14,325 nt of DNA, from the NCBI GenBank assembly GCA_905182935.1, contig CAJJDL010000272.1:1-14325 (forward strand), in the 5' to 3' direction. Under the pieces are notes generated by a model. That model was given only the letters and a program-made list of their open reading frames with translations, had not been told where the DNA came from and did no database searches. This DNA is from an uncultured Nitrospinaceae bacterium (GTDB lineage: Bacteria; Nitrospinota; Nitrospinia; Nitrospinales; VA-1). A program made the translations under genes and the position numbers. Positions within the stretch are counted from its first letter, which is position 1; each line of letters begins with the position of its first letter. Positions 14,301 to 14,325 of this stretch are shown piece after piece.

Positions 14301-14325
14301 CTTCCCTTGCTCATTATGGGCCGCT

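Noticed and set aside
14284-14325. Possible plus-strand gene start (ATG at 14284 or 14316) running off the right edge
   Set aside because: Only 3 to 13 codons are visible and neither ATG has a ribosome site; minus-strand frames here are also briefly open, so no call is possible.

Overview
The window is AT-rich with tightly packed genes and reads as a chromosomal stretch of a Gram-negative bacterium. A periplasmic-type lytic transglycosylase, an NtrB/NtrC (sigma-54) pair and an FmdB zinc ribbon suggest a deltaproteobacterial-type lineage (Desulfobacterota/SAR324/Nitrospinota-like, possibly marine). That placement is an impression from gene style, not a computed result. I see no IS elements, phage genes, CRISPR arrays, tRNA or rRNA, and no gene-free stretch over 300 bases.

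Layout. Two genes at the left edge are on the plus strand: a TPR-repeat protein cut by the window edge, and a TVP38/TMEM64 (VTT/DedA-like) membrane protein. Everything else is on the minus strand. In transcription order, right to left: ilvE (branched-chain aminotransferase, with a sigma-70-like promoter), then a close-packed cluster of fmdB-like, ntrB-like, ntrC-like and two tandem aspartoacylase/succinylglutamate-desuccinylase-like genes (gaps of 3 to 16 bases). After a 148-base gap come a trmN6-like tRNA methyltransferase and an overlapping reading frame that joins a MiaA domain to a TPR-rich Slt70-type lytic transglycosylase. After a 181-base gap come a DUF362 gene and an ArsM-like arsenite methyltransferase, 31 bases apart. 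The ArsM-like gene converges on the TVP38 gene.

How the genes may work together. FmdB-NtrB-NtrC-AspA1-AspA2 looks like one transcription unit linking a sigma-54 two-component system to a putative amino-acid deacylase and its degenerate paralogue, plausibly for nitrogen scavenging (inference). TrmN6 and MiaA belong to families that both modify A37 of tRNA. DUF362 plus ArsM may be a small arsenic or metal-related unit (only ArsM supports this).

The two most unusual items are (1) the MiaA/signal-peptide/lytic-transglycosylase single reading frame, which has no stop and no usable internal start at the junction, and whose MiaA P-loop has lost a glycine; and (2) the tandem AspA pair, in which one copy keeps the metal-site and catalytic residues and the other has lost nearly all of them.
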